Shown here: positions 27,723 to 36,364 of the stretch, piece by piece
Numbering within the stretch: the first letter of the stretch is position 1
How the letters are laid out: each line of letters starts with the position of its first letter
Assembly (NCBI RefSeq): GCF_000378205.1
Contig: NZ_KB899423.1
Location: forward strand, 1 to 64,000
Length of the DNA: 64,000 bases
From: Sediminispirochaeta bajacaliforniensis DSM 16054
GTDB taxonomy: Bacteria; Spirochaetota; Spirochaetia; DSM-16054; Sediminispirochaetaceae
Reading direction: 5' to 3'
Made by a program: the position numbers and the translations under genes
The notes under the pieces: generated by a model
What the model was told of the DNA's origin: nothing
Database searches by the model: none
Seen by the model: only the letters and a program-made list of their open reading frames with translations

Positions 27723-28655
27723 ATGGAAGGAATTACTTCTCTCTTAATTCTCCTGGCTTTTCTTGGTGGGGGAATGGTTTGTGCCAAAAGCACATTTGCA
27801 CCCAAGCCAAAAGGGGTCACGTGCATAATTGCCGTTATACTCCGTGTCTTACTGCTTTTCATGGGTATTAGAATCGGCCGTCTCGGTATGAATATCCGGG
27901 AAGTACAAACCATTGGCCTTCTTGGCTTGGTATTTGGGATTGCAACGATTTTCGGAACAGTCTTGTTTCTTATCATTCTAAACGGACTGTCGGGCGGAAA
28001 CGAGTCGAAACATAAAAGAGGACGTTCCGAGTCACGACGTCCTTCTCCTAAAAGGTTTCTTTGGGAATCTCTTGGATTGTTTTCTTTTGTTATTGTCGGC
28101 ATTGTGGCGGGAATGGTTCTTCCTTTTGCTTCCCTCATCCCGAATGAAGCCGGAACCTGGACGCTTTATTGTTTGCTCTTTTTCATCGGAATGCAGATGA
28201 TGCAAAGCGATATGAAGTTTGTCTCTCTGCTTCGGGACCGAAGAATGCTTCTATTGCCTCTTGTTACGGCATCAGGATCGATTTGCGGTGGGATCGTGGT
28301 CTCTCCCCTCTTTCACCTCTCAGTGGGAGAAGCTGCGGCTCTCTCGGCCGGCTTTGGTTGGTACAGTTTATCGGGGGTGCTTATCTCTGATCTCGGAAAT
28401 CCGTTGCTTGGTTCCGCCGCATTTCTTGTCAATCTTGTAAGAGAGAGCCTTGCTCTTTTCATGATACCCCTTTTGGGAGGCTTGGGCCTTCCCCATCTTG
28501 CTATCGGCGTCGGAGGGGCCACTTCAATGGACGTCACCCTTCCCCTTGTGGAAACCAGCTGCGGGGCAGGGTATGTTCCTCTATCTATTGCCCACGGGGC
28601 ACTTCTTTCGCTTCTTGTCCCCTTTCTCGTTCCCTTTTTTTGGGGTTTTGCCTGA
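27723..28655 (+). CDS. lysO: Lysine exporter LysO (DUF340) family protein
   Basis: 310 aa with about eight hydrophobic segments. The conserved C-terminal signature of LysO/YbjE is clear: SAGFGWYSLSGVLISDLG and GVGGATSMDVTLPLVE. The N-terminal DUF340 part holds a short pair of helices (LILLAFLGGGMVCAK, RVLLLFMGIRIGRLG). E. coli LysO exports L-lysine and thialysine. No lysine riboswitch is seen, and the gene follows metK by 12 bp, so it may be co-transcribed with it. Substrate is inferred from family only. Confidence 0.8.
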   Translation: MEGITSLLILLAFLGGGMVCAKSTFAPKPKGVTCIIAVILRVLLLFMGIRIGRLGMNIREVQTIGLLGLVFGIATIFGTVLFLIILNGLSGGNESKHKRGRSESRRPSPKRFLWESLGLFSFVIVGIVAGMVLPFASLIPNEAGTWTLYCLLFFIGMQMMQSDMKFVSLLRDRRMLLLPLVTASGSICGGIVVSPLFHLSVGEAAALSAGFGWYSLSGVLISDLGNPLLGSAAFLVNLVRESLALFMIPLLGGLGLPHLAIGVGGATSMDVTLPLVETSCGAGYVPLSIAHGALLSLLVPFLVPFFWGFA

Positions 28656-28656
28656 T

Positions 28657-29718
28657 TTATGTGAGAAGTCTGATTTTGGTAAAGATGTAATCAAGAGAGT
28701 CTCGTTTTAGTACCGTTCGAAAAAAACCGGTGTCATCCAGTTGAGAGGTGTTTTTCCCGTCGTTTTTCCGGTATTTTTCATCGACGTCTTCATTGAACCA
28801 GTGAACAAGCGATATTTTTCCTCCTTTGATTTCTATCGCCGTCATTCCTCGTTTTCCGATTACGCAGCCGGAATTAAAAACGGAAGGAGCAAGGGTCTGG
28901 CTGCTGTATAAAGAACTTATTGCCTGCTCTTTGCCCTTTGTTATGATGGATTTGTCGATCTCTTTTTTGATTTCCTCGATTTGCTTTTCAAGAATTTTCT
29001 GTTTTTCGTCGCCGGATTTTGCATATCTGCGTAGAAGATTTTCGATTTTGTATTTAAGAGAGTCAAGTTTTGAAAGGGATTCAAAAAGGGGGCGATGGGT
29101 ATGGCCGATGATGGATACTATGTTTTTTTCAATGGAAAATTCGTAGGTCCGCTTTTCGATTTTAAAGCGCCTGCTCTTGTCGTGTGCGACCGAATAGTGT
29201 TTGATTCGTAAGGGTTTTGCAATGAAGCGGAGCAAAAGACCCGATATTTCATTGAATTTTTCGTAAAAATAGCTGGGCTGATGGCCATGGAAGAGAAAAA
29301 GCGTCATACCCTTATAATTCAACTTGAGTGATTCGTAAAGTTTGTAGCGCAGGGGCTCTCCAGGGAGATTAAAAAGTTTCGAATCATGATTACCCGAAAG
29401 CTTATAAAGGCGGTTTTCTGCATCGAATGCATCAAAAAGCGAATATAGGTTCTTCCATGTAGAGCGGATTTCGGCAAGTGTATAACGATGAAGCTCCTCA
29501 ATATCTCCGTTGAGGATTAGGGTATATCCCTTTTCGTAGTAGTAGTCATGGAGAGCAGTCTGGAAGAGTTCGGCATTGGGACGAAAGTCGTCTCCATATT
29601 TTCCGTTTCCGACGTGAAGATCGCTGAAGATGACAAACCGCTGATTGTCATGTATCTCAATCTCTTTTGCCTTTGCATAAAGCTCTTCGAGTTTGAGATG
29701 GTAGAATTGCTTGTTCAT
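28657..29718 (-). CDS. Calcineurin-like metallophosphoesterase
   Basis: 353 aa. The metal-binding motifs follow in order: FVIFSDLHVGN (D-x-H), LILNGDIEELH (G-D), LSGNHDSK (G-N-H-D), LFLFHGHQPSY and VSIIGHTHRPLF (G-H-T-H). This is a complete dinuclear metal centre. A basic, coiled-coil-like insert (about residues 220-265, KIENLLRRYAKSGDEKQKIL) separates the last motifs from the C-terminal strands. The substrate is unknown. On the minus strand TTCACA, 18 bp, TATAAT lie 10 nt before the ATG, giving at most a few nt of leader and no Shine-Dalgarno. Confidence 0.85.
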   Translation of the reverse strand: MNKQFYHLKLEELYAKAKEIEIHDNQRFVIFSDLHVGNGKYGDDFRPNAELFQTALHDYYYEKGYTLILNGDIEELHRYTLAEIRSTWKNLYSLFDAFDAENRLYKLSGNHDSKLFNLPGEPLRYKLYESLKLNYKGMTLFLFHGHQPSYFYEKFNEISGLLLRFIAKPLRIKHYSVAHDKSRRFKIEKRTYEFSIEKNIVSIIGHTHRPLFESLSKLDSLKYKIENLLRRYAKSGDEKQKILEKQIEEIKKEIDKSIITKGKEQAISSLYSSQTLAPSVFNSGCVIGKRGMTAIEIKGGKISLVHWFNEDVDEKYRKNDGKNTSQLDDTGFFRTVLKRDSLDYIFTKIRLLT

Positions 29719-29792
29719 ACTATTCTTAATTATAAAAAATTGATGACTCTTTTGTGAATAGCATATGAAAAAATGATTAGTTGAAGTGACGG

Positions 29793-30266
29793 CTATGCTC
29801 GTATCGGAATGGTGCAGCCTCGTCGCTTAAAAAGAAGGTAAACCTGCTCGGCTGTAACACAATGCATGATTTTTTCCCTGAATGAATCGTTACGGAGCAA
29901 ACGGACAAGGGTTGAGAGGGCGCTTAAATATTCTAATTGTGTTTCCGGAGGATTTGCAACAAGAAAAAGAAGGTGAACGGGTTGAAAATCGATGGCATCA
30001 TACTCAATTCCTTCCTGACTGATTCCCAAAGCGACATAAACTTGATCGATTCCCTGACAGGTTCCGTGAGCAACCGCAATACCTTTGCCGAAACCGGTAC
30101 TCTGTAGCTGCTCCTTTCTCATTACTTCACGATAAAAATCATCGGCCCAAGGCTTGTTAGCAAATTGTCTTGCATGAGAAACGAGCTCACGAATGGCCTG
30201 GGATTTATTTGTCTTGGATAACTGACAGATGCCGTTTTTCCCAATCAACCTGCACAAGGTAACCAT
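29793..30266 (-). CDS. PTS EIIA type-2 (fructose/nitrogen class) domain protein
   Basis: 157 aa. The phosphorylation site is the His in GFGKGIAVAHGTC, and the DAIDFQPVHLLFLVANPP and LSALSTLVRLLRNDSFREKI segments match the EIIA-Mtl/Fru/Ntr fold. It is a single domain with no fused EIIB or EIIC and no transporter beside it, which suggests a regulatory role like PtsN. ATG at 30266 is preferred over one 16 codons upstream because GTAGGTGG lies four bases before it and a promoter (TTGTAA, 17 bp, TATTAT) sits over the longer N-terminus. It is divergent from the ferredoxin gene. Confidence 0.8.
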   Translation of the reverse strand: MVTLCRLIGKNGICQLSKTNKSQAIRELVSHARQFANKPWADDFYREVMRKEQLQSTGFGKGIAVAHGTCQGIDQVYVALGISQEGIEYDAIDFQPVHLLFLVANPPETQLEYLSALSTLVRLLRNDSFREKIMHCVTAEQVYLLFKRRGCTIPIRA

Positions 30267-30323
30267 AAAACCACCTACAGTATAATATCGACATTTTGTA
30301 GCTTTTACAAACAAAAAAAAGCA

Positions 30324-30340
30324 GATAATCTTTTCTTATG
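30324..30340 (+). promoter_or_regulatory. -10 box of the ferredoxin gene, leaderless spacing
   Basis: GATAAT (30324-30329) lies 8 nt before the ATG at 30338, with only CTTTTCTT between. No Shine-Dalgarno is possible. The -35 is unclear (TTTACA 14 bp upstream). Confidence 0.4.
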
Positions 30341-30655
30341 GCAACACTTATTGTAGAAGGATACGACAGGCTTATTACCGCAAGCCCGGCAATTTCTTTG
30401 CTTAATACCTTGCTTAGGGAAGGCATCCCAATTTCTCACCTTTGCGGAGGAAAGTCCCAATGCGGTACCTGCAGGGTGAAAATCCTTGACGGGGAGTCTT
30501 TTTGTAGTCCGATGGGTGAGAGGGAACGTCTGCGGCTTTCCGGAAAAGAAGGAACACTTCCGGCGTCTGTCAGGCTTGCATGTCAAACCTATATCAGAGG
30601 CAAGGTTATGATACGGATACTGGCCTCCGGTCGTTCCTTTGACAAAAAAGAATAG
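30338..30655 (+). CDS. 2Fe-2S ferredoxin-type protein
   Basis: 105 aa. The plant-type cluster loop is C-x5-C-x2-C (LCGGKSQCGTCRVKILDG, Cys at about 36, 41/44), and the fourth Cys is in RLACQTY. The opening ISLLNTLLREGIPISHLCGG is typical of ferredoxins and of the N-terminal domain of adenylate cyclases and ferredoxin-fused redox proteins. The middle (GERERLRLSGKEGTLPAS) matches the same group. It probably shuttles electrons; the partner is unknown. It is followed by a LacI gene with its own promoter. Confidence 0.85.
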   Translation: MATLIVEGYDRLITASPAISLLNTLLREGIPISHLCGGKSQCGTCRVKILDGESFCSPMGERERLRLSGKEGTLPASVRLACQTYIRGKVMIRILASGRSFDKKE

Positions 30656-30681
30656 ACAGGTAACGATCATTCGTTTATGAT
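30653..30681 (+). promoter_or_regulatory. Promoter of the LacI regulator gene
   Basis: TAGACA (30653-30658), a 17-bp spacer and TATGAT (30676-30681). The predicted transcription start falls at the left edge of the palindrome at 30687-30700. A second perfect inverted repeat, ACGATCAT (30663-30670) and ATGATCGT (30677-30684), overlaps the -10. Confidence 0.7.
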
Positions 30682-30686
30682 CGTAA

Positions 30687-30700
30687 TGGAACCGGTTCCA
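30687..30700. promoter_or_regulatory. LacI-type operator
   Basis: TGGAACCGGTTCCA is a perfect 14-bp palindrome with the central CG typical of LacI/GalR operators. It covers the predicted start site of the regulator gene just downstream, a layout for autorepression. Confidence 0.75.
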
Positions 30701-30721
30701 ATTAATCGATTGAAGCGTGTC

Positions 30722-31732
30722 ATGAAAAAGCAAACGATAAATGATGTTGCCCGCCTTTCGGGCGTGGGTAAGGCTACGGTTTCTAGAGTTTTTTCAGGTT
30801 CTCCTCTTGTTTCTGAAACCACAAGAGAGAAGGTGCTGGAGACGGCACGTGAAATTGGTTACCGCCCCAATCCCGTTGCCCGTGCTTTGACCACCGCAAA
30901 GACCGGGAATATTACCATCGTTCTTCCGAGCCTTCAGTCCTTTGTCATGTCACAGATCGTTAGGGGTGCCATGTTTGCAGCTAACAAAAACGGCTATAGC
31001 CTTTTTGTTCTTGATTCGGGTGAGGATTCGGATAAATCCGGAGCCGATTACTCGAACCTACTCCATGAACACGCCAGCGACGGTGTCATATTCTGCTATG
31101 AAAGTGCTCGTCAGCAGATGGAATCGGTTTCATTACGTCGTCCGGTACTTTTTCTGGAAAGTACTCCTACAAAGGAGAGTCTGGATTGCATACGCACGGA
31201 CAACAGGACAGGGATGCGGCTTTTGGTTGAGCATCTTTCCGAACTTGGACACAGACGCATTGCCGCTGTTTTTGGAAGGCGGAGTGCCTACTCGGAAAAT
31301 CGCTATATCCATTTTATTGCTGCAATGGAAGGCGTGGGTTTACCGGTAACCGAGGATCAGCTTTTGTTCAGTAATTGGGCCATTGAAGATGGATATCGAG
31401 ATTTCCGATCTCTCATGGAACTTCCATTCTCTTCCCGGCCGAGTGCTATTATTTTTATATCGGATTTTATGGCAACCGGTGCACTTCGTGCTGCAGCCGA
31501 TATGGGAATTGCGGTACCAAATGAGGTCAGTATTGCTGGCACCGATGATGCCGAGACAAGTGCTTTTCTTATTCCCAAGCTGACTACCCTTGGTTTTGAC
31601 CCCCATGGGCTTGGGGAAAAGTCAGTGCAGCAGCTGATACGGCGAATCCAATATCCCGATGAGGAGGCTCTGCATCTTGTTGTGCCGGTTATGTTACGAA
31701 AACGGGGTTCCACCGGCCCGGTGAGATGTTAA
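30722..31732 (+). CDS. LacI-family transcriptional regulator
   Basis: 336 aa. N-terminal HTH (TINDVARLSGVGKATVSRVF) and hinge (GYRPNPVARALTTAKTGNI) precede a periplasmic-binding-protein-like sensor domain (LVEHLSELGHRRIAAVFGRR, AIIFISDFMATGALRAAADM, EVSIAGTDDAETSAFLIPKL). These proteins repress sugar-catabolism genes until a sugar ligand binds. The ATG at 30722 fits the usual MKKQTINDVA start; an upstream ATG at 30677 would read through the operator. It probably controls itself and the alcohol dehydrogenase gene 65 bp downstream. Confidence 0.92.
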   Translation: MKKQTINDVARLSGVGKATVSRVFSGSPLVSETTREKVLETAREIGYRPNPVARALTTAKTGNITIVLPSLQSFVMSQIVRGAMFAANKNGYSLFVLDSGEDSDKSGADYSNLLHEHASDGVIFCYESARQQMESVSLRRPVLFLESTPTKESLDCIRTDNRTGMRLLVEHLSELGHRRIAAVFGRRSAYSENRYIHFIAAMEGVGLPVTEDQLLFSNWAIEDGYRDFRSLMELPFSSRPSAIIFISDFMATGALRAAADMGIAVPNEVSIAGTDDAETSAFLIPKLTTLGFDPHGLGEKSVQQLIRRIQYPDEEALHLVVPVMLRKRGSTGPVRC

Positions 31733-31797
31733 TCCTTTTGTCTATTATCCGGCCGTGAGGTTGGAAATAAATCCGGATTTGGTAAGGAGCATATGCA

Positions 31798-32940
31798 ATG
31801 AAAAAAGCAATTCTGAATCTCCCCACCGCCCTCTACACTGGGCGGGGTTGTCGCTCTGGCCTTGCGGAGTGTATTCCTCAAGGAGCAAAAGTTGCGCTGG
31901 TAACGGATAAGGGGCTGGTCGGCGCCCCACCCCTCGATTTGGTGACAACAATTCTCGATGAGGCAGATATTTCCTGGAAACTAATTTCCGATATCGATCC
32001 CAACCCCGATGAGGAAACGGTGCTTAGGGTAGTCAAAGCGGTTAAGGCGATGAAGGCCGACGTTATAGTCGCCATAGGCGGAGGAAGTCCCCTCGATACT
32101 GCGAAGGCCGCCGCTTGCATGGCACGGAACGATGGGCCGCTTTCAGACTACCAGTGGGAGGGAAAACCCTTTGCAAACGCTCCCCTTCCGCTCTATGCAC
32201 TGCCGACAACCGCAGGTACCGGCAGTGAGGTGACGGGAGTGGCCGTCATCACCAGCAGAAACATGAAAAAGGGCATTAATGCCAGGGAGATTTTTCCCAA
32301 AGCCGCTTTTGTGGATCCTGAGTTGATGCTAGGTCTTCCACCCTATCTTACCGCGATCACCGGAATGGATGCCCTGACCCATGCCATAGAAGCCTATGTC
32401 GGCTTAGGGGCCAATCCATTTTCCGATGCGCTTTGTGAAAAGGCCATCGAATTAATTGCGGATCATCTTCCCCGGGCCTTTTCTTATGGCGGTGATATTG
32501 AGGCGCGGGAGGCGATGGGTACTGCCAGTTCTCTTGCCGGTCTTGCTATGGACCAGGCAGGGCTCGGCATCGTTCATAGCCTTTCAAGTCCTGTTTGTGC
32601 CTATCTTCATGTTTCTCATGGCTTGGCAAATGCCATGCTGCTACCGCATGGAATGCGATACAATCTGCCTGCCAGACATGAGAAATTTGCCGTTGTTGCC
32701 GAATTGATGGGTTACGATACCACTGGAATGAGTCCCCGGGATGCGGCTGAGGCGGCTGTTGTTGCTGTGGAAGATTTGCTGGAAGAATTGGAGCTCGGCT
32801 CCGCAATTGAGGAGGTCGTACACAATGCGGTCGACTTCGAGGAGTTCGGAAACAATGCCTCCAAGATGTTTCTCATCCGAAACAACCCCCGGGGTGCCGA
32901 TTCCAAGGCCTGCCGTTCGATCTTTGAATCAATTTTCTAA
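31798..32940 (+). CDS. Iron-containing alcohol dehydrogenase
   Basis: 380 aa. NAD-binding part has [20 protein letters not shown] and [18 protein letters not shown]; the iron ligands are in [12 protein letters not shown] and in the following [20 protein letters not shown]. This places it in the group-III alcohol dehydrogenases (1,3-propanediol, butanol or lactaldehyde type). It reduces an aldehyde or oxidises an alcohol with NAD(P)H. AAGGAG lies 9 bp before the ATG. It follows the LacI gene and is probably its target. Its TAA shares the tetranucleotide CTAA with the msrB stop on the other strand. Confidence 0.9.
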   Translation: MKKAILNLPTALYTGRGCRSGLAECIPQGAKVALVTDKGLVGAPPLDLVTTILDEADISWKLISDIDPNPDEETVLRVVKAVKAMKADVIVAIGGGSPLDTAKAAACMARNDGPLSDYQWEGKPFANAPLPLYALPTTAGTGSEVTGVAVITSRNMKKGINAREIFPKAAFVDPELMLGLPPYLTAITGMDALTHAIEAYVGLGANPFSDALCEKAIELIADHLPRAFSYGGDIEAREAMGTASSLAGLAMDQAGLGIVHSLSSPVCAYLHVSHGLANAMLLPHGMRYNLPARHEKFAVVAELMGYDTTGMSPRDAAEAAVVAVEDLLEELELGSAIEEVVHNAVDFEEFGNNASKMFLIRNNPRGADSKACRSIFESIF

Positions 32941-33344
32941 GAAGTAGCAACGATGAAATTCAGGGATACCGAATTGATGCAGTAGCGTAAGCCTGTAGGC
33001 TGCGGGCCGTCTTCAAAAAGATGGCCGAGATGGCATCCGCACCGGGCACAGAGCAGCTCGGTGCGGATCATGCCGTGACTACTGTCGGTACGGCGTTCCA
33101 CTCTCTCCTGATCGATGAGATCCATGAAACTGGGCCATCCGCTTCCCGAGTCGTATTTTGCTTCCGAACGAAAAAGTGGTGTCCCACAGCCGGCACAGTG
33201 GTATGTTCCTTTCCTGTGTTCATCCCATAGGTTCCCGGAAAAGGGGGCCTCCGTCCCCTTCATCCTGCACACATAATATCGTTCCGGGCCGAGTTTGTCC
33301 CGCCATTCACTTTCACCGTGGGGCATCTTACTGGACGATTCCAT
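32937..33344 (-). CDS. msrB: Peptide methionine-R-sulfoxide reductase MsrB
   Basis: 135 aa, the stand-alone MsrB length. Two zinc CxxC pairs are present ([11 protein letters not shown] and [14 protein letters not shown]). The core motif [10 protein letters not shown] and the catalytic Cys in [13 protein letters not shown] complete it. It repairs the R-epimer of methionine sulfoxide in proteins. AAGGAGG lies just upstream of the ATG at 33344. It is divergent from a nitroreductase gene across a 55-bp gap with a perfect inverted repeat. Confidence 0.95.
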   Translation of the reverse strand: MESSSKMPHGESEWRDKLGPERYYVCRMKGTEAPFSGNLWDEHRKGTYHCAGCGTPLFRSEAKYDSGSGWPSFMDLIDQERVERRTDSSHGMIRTELLCARCGCHLGHLFEDGPQPTGLRYCINSVSLNFIVATS

Positions 33345-33361
33345 AATAGCCTCCTTATATT

Positions 33362-33381
33362 CTTAACATACTCATGTTAAG
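33362..33381. promoter_or_regulatory. Inverted repeat in the msrB-nitroreductase intergenic region
   Basis: CTTAACATACTCATGTTAAG is a perfect 8-bp inverted repeat with a 4-bp centre. It sits in the middle of a 55-bp gap between two divergent redox genes, so a regulator bound here could control both. No regulator gene is adjacent. Confidence 0.6.
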
Positions 33382-33399
33382 CAAAAGGAGTCCACATCG

Positions 33400-33921
33400 A
33401 TGAACCAAATTATCGAAACCATTTTGCAAAGAAAAAGTGTACGCCATTATGGGGCCGGAGAGATCTCAAAGGAAGACCTCGAGACGATTATGCGTGCCGG
33501 AATGGCTGCTCCTTCGGGAATGAATAAACAGCCGTGGGCCTTTGTTGCCGTACAAGATCGGCAGCAGCTCGATATGCTTGGCGATGCTCTTCCCTATGCG
33601 AAGATGCTTCTTCAGGCAACAGCGGCCGTTATTGTCTGCGGGGATCTGCGCACGCTTTCCGATGAAGAGGCAAAGCTGTGGGTGCAGGATACCTCTGCGG
33701 CAACCGAAAACATCCTTCTGGCGGCAGAAGCTCTCGGTTACGGAGCCGTCTGGACCGCCGTGTATCCGGAAGCCGACCGGATGAAACCGGTGGTTGAGAT
33801 TTTAGATCTTCCTGAGCGCGTCATTCCCCTGAATGCTATTGCTGTCGGCCGACCTCTCGAGGATCGTGACCGGCCCAAAAATAAGTGGAAGCCGGAAAAG
33901 ATTCATTACGATCGCTGGTAG
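33400..33921 (+). CDS. Nitroreductase family protein (FMN-dependent)
   Basis: 173 aa, a short nitroreductase of the NfsA/FRP-like fold. The FMN-binding start RKSVRHYGAGEISKEDLETI and MRAGMAAPSGMNKQPWAFVA are clear, as is NILLAAEALGYGAVWTAVYP. The C-terminus (AVGRPLEDRDRPKNKWKPEK) is the usual GxP-type end. Substrate could be nitroaromatics, quinones or a flavin reduction role. AAAGGAG is ten bases before the ATG. A strong hairpin terminator follows. Confidence 0.9.
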   Translation: MNQIIETILQRKSVRHYGAGEISKEDLETIMRAGMAAPSGMNKQPWAFVAVQDRQQLDMLGDALPYAKMLLQATAAVIVCGDLRTLSDEEAKLWVQDTSAATENILLAAEALGYGAVWTAVYPEADRMKPVVEILDLPERVIPLNAIAVGRPLEDRDRPKNKWKPEKIHYDRW

Positions 33922-33926
33922 AAAAT

Positions 33927-33960
33927 AAAAGGCCGACCCAGTTTCCGGGGCCGGCCTTTT
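33927..33960. terminator. Bidirectional hairpin terminator
   Basis: AAAAGGCCGACCC pairs with GGGGCCGGCCTTTT across a short loop, with A-runs on the left and T-runs on the right, so it can end the nitroreductase transcript on the plus strand and the 321-aa gene on the minus strand. Confidence 0.85.
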
Positions 33961-33985
33961 GTATTGAAAATTCTTAAACGAATTC

Positions 33986-34951
33986 TTAGATCTGGATACG
34001 GGCGTTCAGACCGCCGCCTAAGGACTGAGTGGTAAAATTGTACTGGGCGTTCAGGTCCAGTTTCAGTATCGTCAGATTGAAGCTTAGCCCGCCGAATGCC
34101 CTAAAGGATCCGCCGCTGGCATCGGAGTAGACCACAAAACCGTCATCGGTGATTTCCACATCGTAATTATCTTCCACAGCATCTACATCGCCAGTTATAT
34201 CAGCATTAACACCGCCACCGGCCCGCGACCATCCGTAGGAATAGCCTGCCCCGAGGTAGGGGGTGAGGATGAGCAGAGACTTGCTTGCCTGGATCGAGAG
34301 GTCTATTGCGTGGGTCTTCCATGCAAAGACAGCATCGGGATTACCTATATTAAGGGTTTCTCCGCCGGGGAAATTAATCTGATTTGACATTCCTGTGGTT
34401 TCCATGGCAACCGAGCCGTTGAGGTAGGTATAACCGAGACCCACGCTGACTGCGGGAATAAGCAGACGGCCTTTGAGAAGGGGATAACGAACCTGAAGCC
34501 CTGCCAGGATATATTCAGCGGTAAGGCCGGTTGAACCTTCAAGGGCATCACCCATCCCAGGGGTGAGATAACCGAATTTTGCGCCAATATCGAAGGGGAT
34601 AAAAGGAAGTCCCAGTCGTGCGTCGACAGCGTAGCCGGGTAGGGGAACTCCCAAGCCGGAATCCGTTATCTCGCTGGGAAGTTCAAAGCCTAACGCACTT
34701 GCAACATCCTCAAAGGCCTCCTTGGGAATGGTAACCGCTGACACCGAAAGGCCGATACCAAAATGGGGGAAGCCCTTTACCCTGGCATCCGACCAGGTGA
34801 GGCCGGTGGCAGCAGCCGCGAACGGCAAGGCCTCGGCAACATCATCGGCAAAGGTGGCAAAGGATGATTCAAGATCGGAATATTGTATATCCCCAAACAT
34901 CGGCACTGCTATCAACAGGGCCAGGATCATCACTGTAATGACTCTTTTCAT
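33986..34951 (-). CDS. Exported beta-barrel-like protein of unknown function
   Basis: 321 aa with a signal peptide (MKRVITVMILALLIAVPMFG). The mature part contains many alternating strands (FGIGLSVSAVTIPKEAFEDV, YILAGLQVRYPLLKGRLLIP, SVGLGYTYLNGSVAM, LILTPYLGAGYSYGWSRAGG) and ends in LDLNAQYNFTTQSLGGGLNA, a C-terminal strand like those of outer-membrane barrels. It looks like an outer-membrane protein, but I do not recognise the family. AAGGAGG lies eight bases before the ATG. It is convergent with the nitroreductase and divergent from the flavodiiron gene. Confidence 0.7.
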   Translation of the reverse strand: MKRVITVMILALLIAVPMFGDIQYSDLESSFATFADDVAEALPFAAAATGLTWSDARVKGFPHFGIGLSVSAVTIPKEAFEDVASALGFELPSEITDSGLGVPLPGYAVDARLGLPFIPFDIGAKFGYLTPGMGDALEGSTGLTAEYILAGLQVRYPLLKGRLLIPAVSVGLGYTYLNGSVAMETTGMSNQINFPGGETLNIGNPDAVFAWKTHAIDLSIQASKSLLILTPYLGAGYSYGWSRAGGGVNADITGDVDAVEDNYDVEITDDGFVVYSDASGGSFRAFGGLSFNLTILKLDLNAQYNFTTQSLGGGLNARIQI

Positions 34952-35090
34952 AAAACCTCCTTGGTGTTGATACCGCTATTCTACTATAACGCACTTTCGA
35001 ATCGGTTTCAGGAACCCTTTGCGTTCTTTTTCGCTTAGCGCTACTATGTAAGCGTAAGTGATTTTCGAAATAAAGTCCAAGGAGAGAGTC

Positions 35091-36320
35091 ATGCAGGCAA
35101 TACGGATACGCGACGGTATTTATCGCATTAGTGCCAACATAGGAAATAAAGATCTCTTTGAAGGAATTTGGCCCCTTCCTAATGGAGTGAGCCTCAATTC
35201 CTATCTTGTAAAAGGAGAGAAGGTAGCGCTTATCGATCTTGTGAAGGATTGGGACGATGCTCCGGGACAAATTGCGTCTCAGCTTGCATCGGTAGGTGTC
35301 TCTTTTGATCAGATCGATTATTTGATTATCAACCATATGGAACCGGATCACACCGGGTGGTTGCGGGAGCTTCGTGAAAAAAACCCGAAGCTGCAGATTC
35401 TTGCCAGTAAGAAGTCAATTCCCCTGATAAAGAATTTCTACGGCATTGAAGAGGGTGTGAAGGCCGTAAGTTCAGGCGATAGCCTTGAACTTGGGAACGG
35501 TAAGACGCTGCTCTTCGAGGATACGCCAAATGTTCACTGGCCGGAAACGATGGTTACCTGGGAGCGTTCTTCAAAGGTACTTTTCAGCTGCGATGCGTTC
35601 GGTGCTTTCGGCGCCATGGGAAACAAGGCCTTTCATGATGAACTTTCCGCCAGTGAAAAGGATTTTTTTGATCGCGAAACCCTCCGCTACTATGCCAATA
35701 TCGTTTCCACCTTCAGCCCCTTTGTCGAACGAGCAATTAAAAAGCTTGAAAATCTGGAAATCGATGTAGTGGCGCCAAGCCATGGCCCTGTTTGGCGGGA
35801 AGAACCCGAAAAAATCATCGAACAGTACGCTCAGTATGCCTCCTGGATGAAAGGGCCTGCTCTTCCCGAGATTACCTTTGTCTGGAGCAGCATGTACGGC
35901 AATACCCAGAGAATGGTCGAACCGGTTTTGGAAGGGATACAATCTGAAGGGGTTCCTGTCCATGTGCACCGGGTGCCTCAGGAACATGTCTCTTTTGTTC
36001 TGGCGGATGCGTGGAGATCAACGGGTATTGTGCTTGGTATGCCTACCTATGAGTATAAGATGTTCCCGCCGATGGCGCATGTACTTGATATTCTTGATCG
36101 AAGTCATGTCCAGAATAGAACCGCTTTTAGATTCGGCTCGTACGGCTGGTCGGGGGGTGCACAGAAACAGCTTGAAGAGTTTGCTTCCTCGATGAAATGG
36201 AACTGCATGGAGGCTCTTGAGTTCGCAGGTGCACCTGATGCAGACGACCTGGCATTGGGGCGCAAGCGAGGGGCTGAACTTGCCCGTGCCGTAAAAAAAA
36301 TGTGTCAAGCCGACAAATAA
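35091..36320 (+). CDS. Flavodiiron protein (A-type flavoprotein)
   Basis: 409 aa with the two domains of the family. The metallo-beta-lactamase-like diiron domain has the ligands in IINHMEPDHTGW (H-x-E-x-D-H) and CDAFGAFGAMGNKAF, with the final His in VVAPSHGPVWR. The flavodoxin domain (residues about 255-405) has FVWSSMYGNTQRMVEPVLEG and FRFGSYGWSGGAQKQLEEF. Flavodiiron proteins reduce O2 to water or NO to N2O without making radicals, and they are common in anaerobes. AAGGAGAG lies upstream of the ATG at 35091. No rubredoxin gene is nearby; the 2Fe-2S ferredoxin 5 kb away is a possible donor only by inference. Confidence 0.93.
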   Translation: MQAIRIRDGIYRISANIGNKDLFEGIWPLPNGVSLNSYLVKGEKVALIDLVKDWDDAPGQIASQLASVGVSFDQIDYLIINHMEPDHTGWLRELREKNPKLQILASKKSIPLIKNFYGIEEGVKAVSSGDSLELGNGKTLLFEDTPNVHWPETMVTWERSSKVLFSCDAFGAFGAMGNKAFHDELSASEKDFFDRETLRYYANIVSTFSPFVERAIKKLENLEIDVVAPSHGPVWREEPEKIIEQYAQYASWMKGPALPEITFVWSSMYGNTQRMVEPVLEGIQSEGVPVHVHRVPQEHVSFVLADAWRSTGIVLGMPTYEYKMFPPMAHVLDILDRSHVQNRTAFRFGSYGWSGGAQKQLEEFASSMKWNCMEALEFAGAPDADDLALGRKRGAELARAVKKMCQADK

Positions 36321-36326
36321 GAGCGT

Positions 36327-36364
36327 TTGTTTGTTCTTCTTGGCATGGTACAATTCAGCGTATG
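36327..36364 (+). promoter_or_regulatory. Extended -10 promoter with leaderless spacing, ECF-type gene
   Basis: TTGTTT (36327-36332), 16 bp, then an extended -10 TGGTACAAT (TACAAT 36349-36354). The ATG at 36362 follows after 7 nt (TCAGCGT), without a Shine-Dalgarno. Confidence 0.6.

Noticed and set aside
35032-35054. Inverted repeat CGCTTA/TAAGCG before the flavodiiron gene
   Set aside because: Arms of six bases with an 11-base gap are too weak to call an operator.
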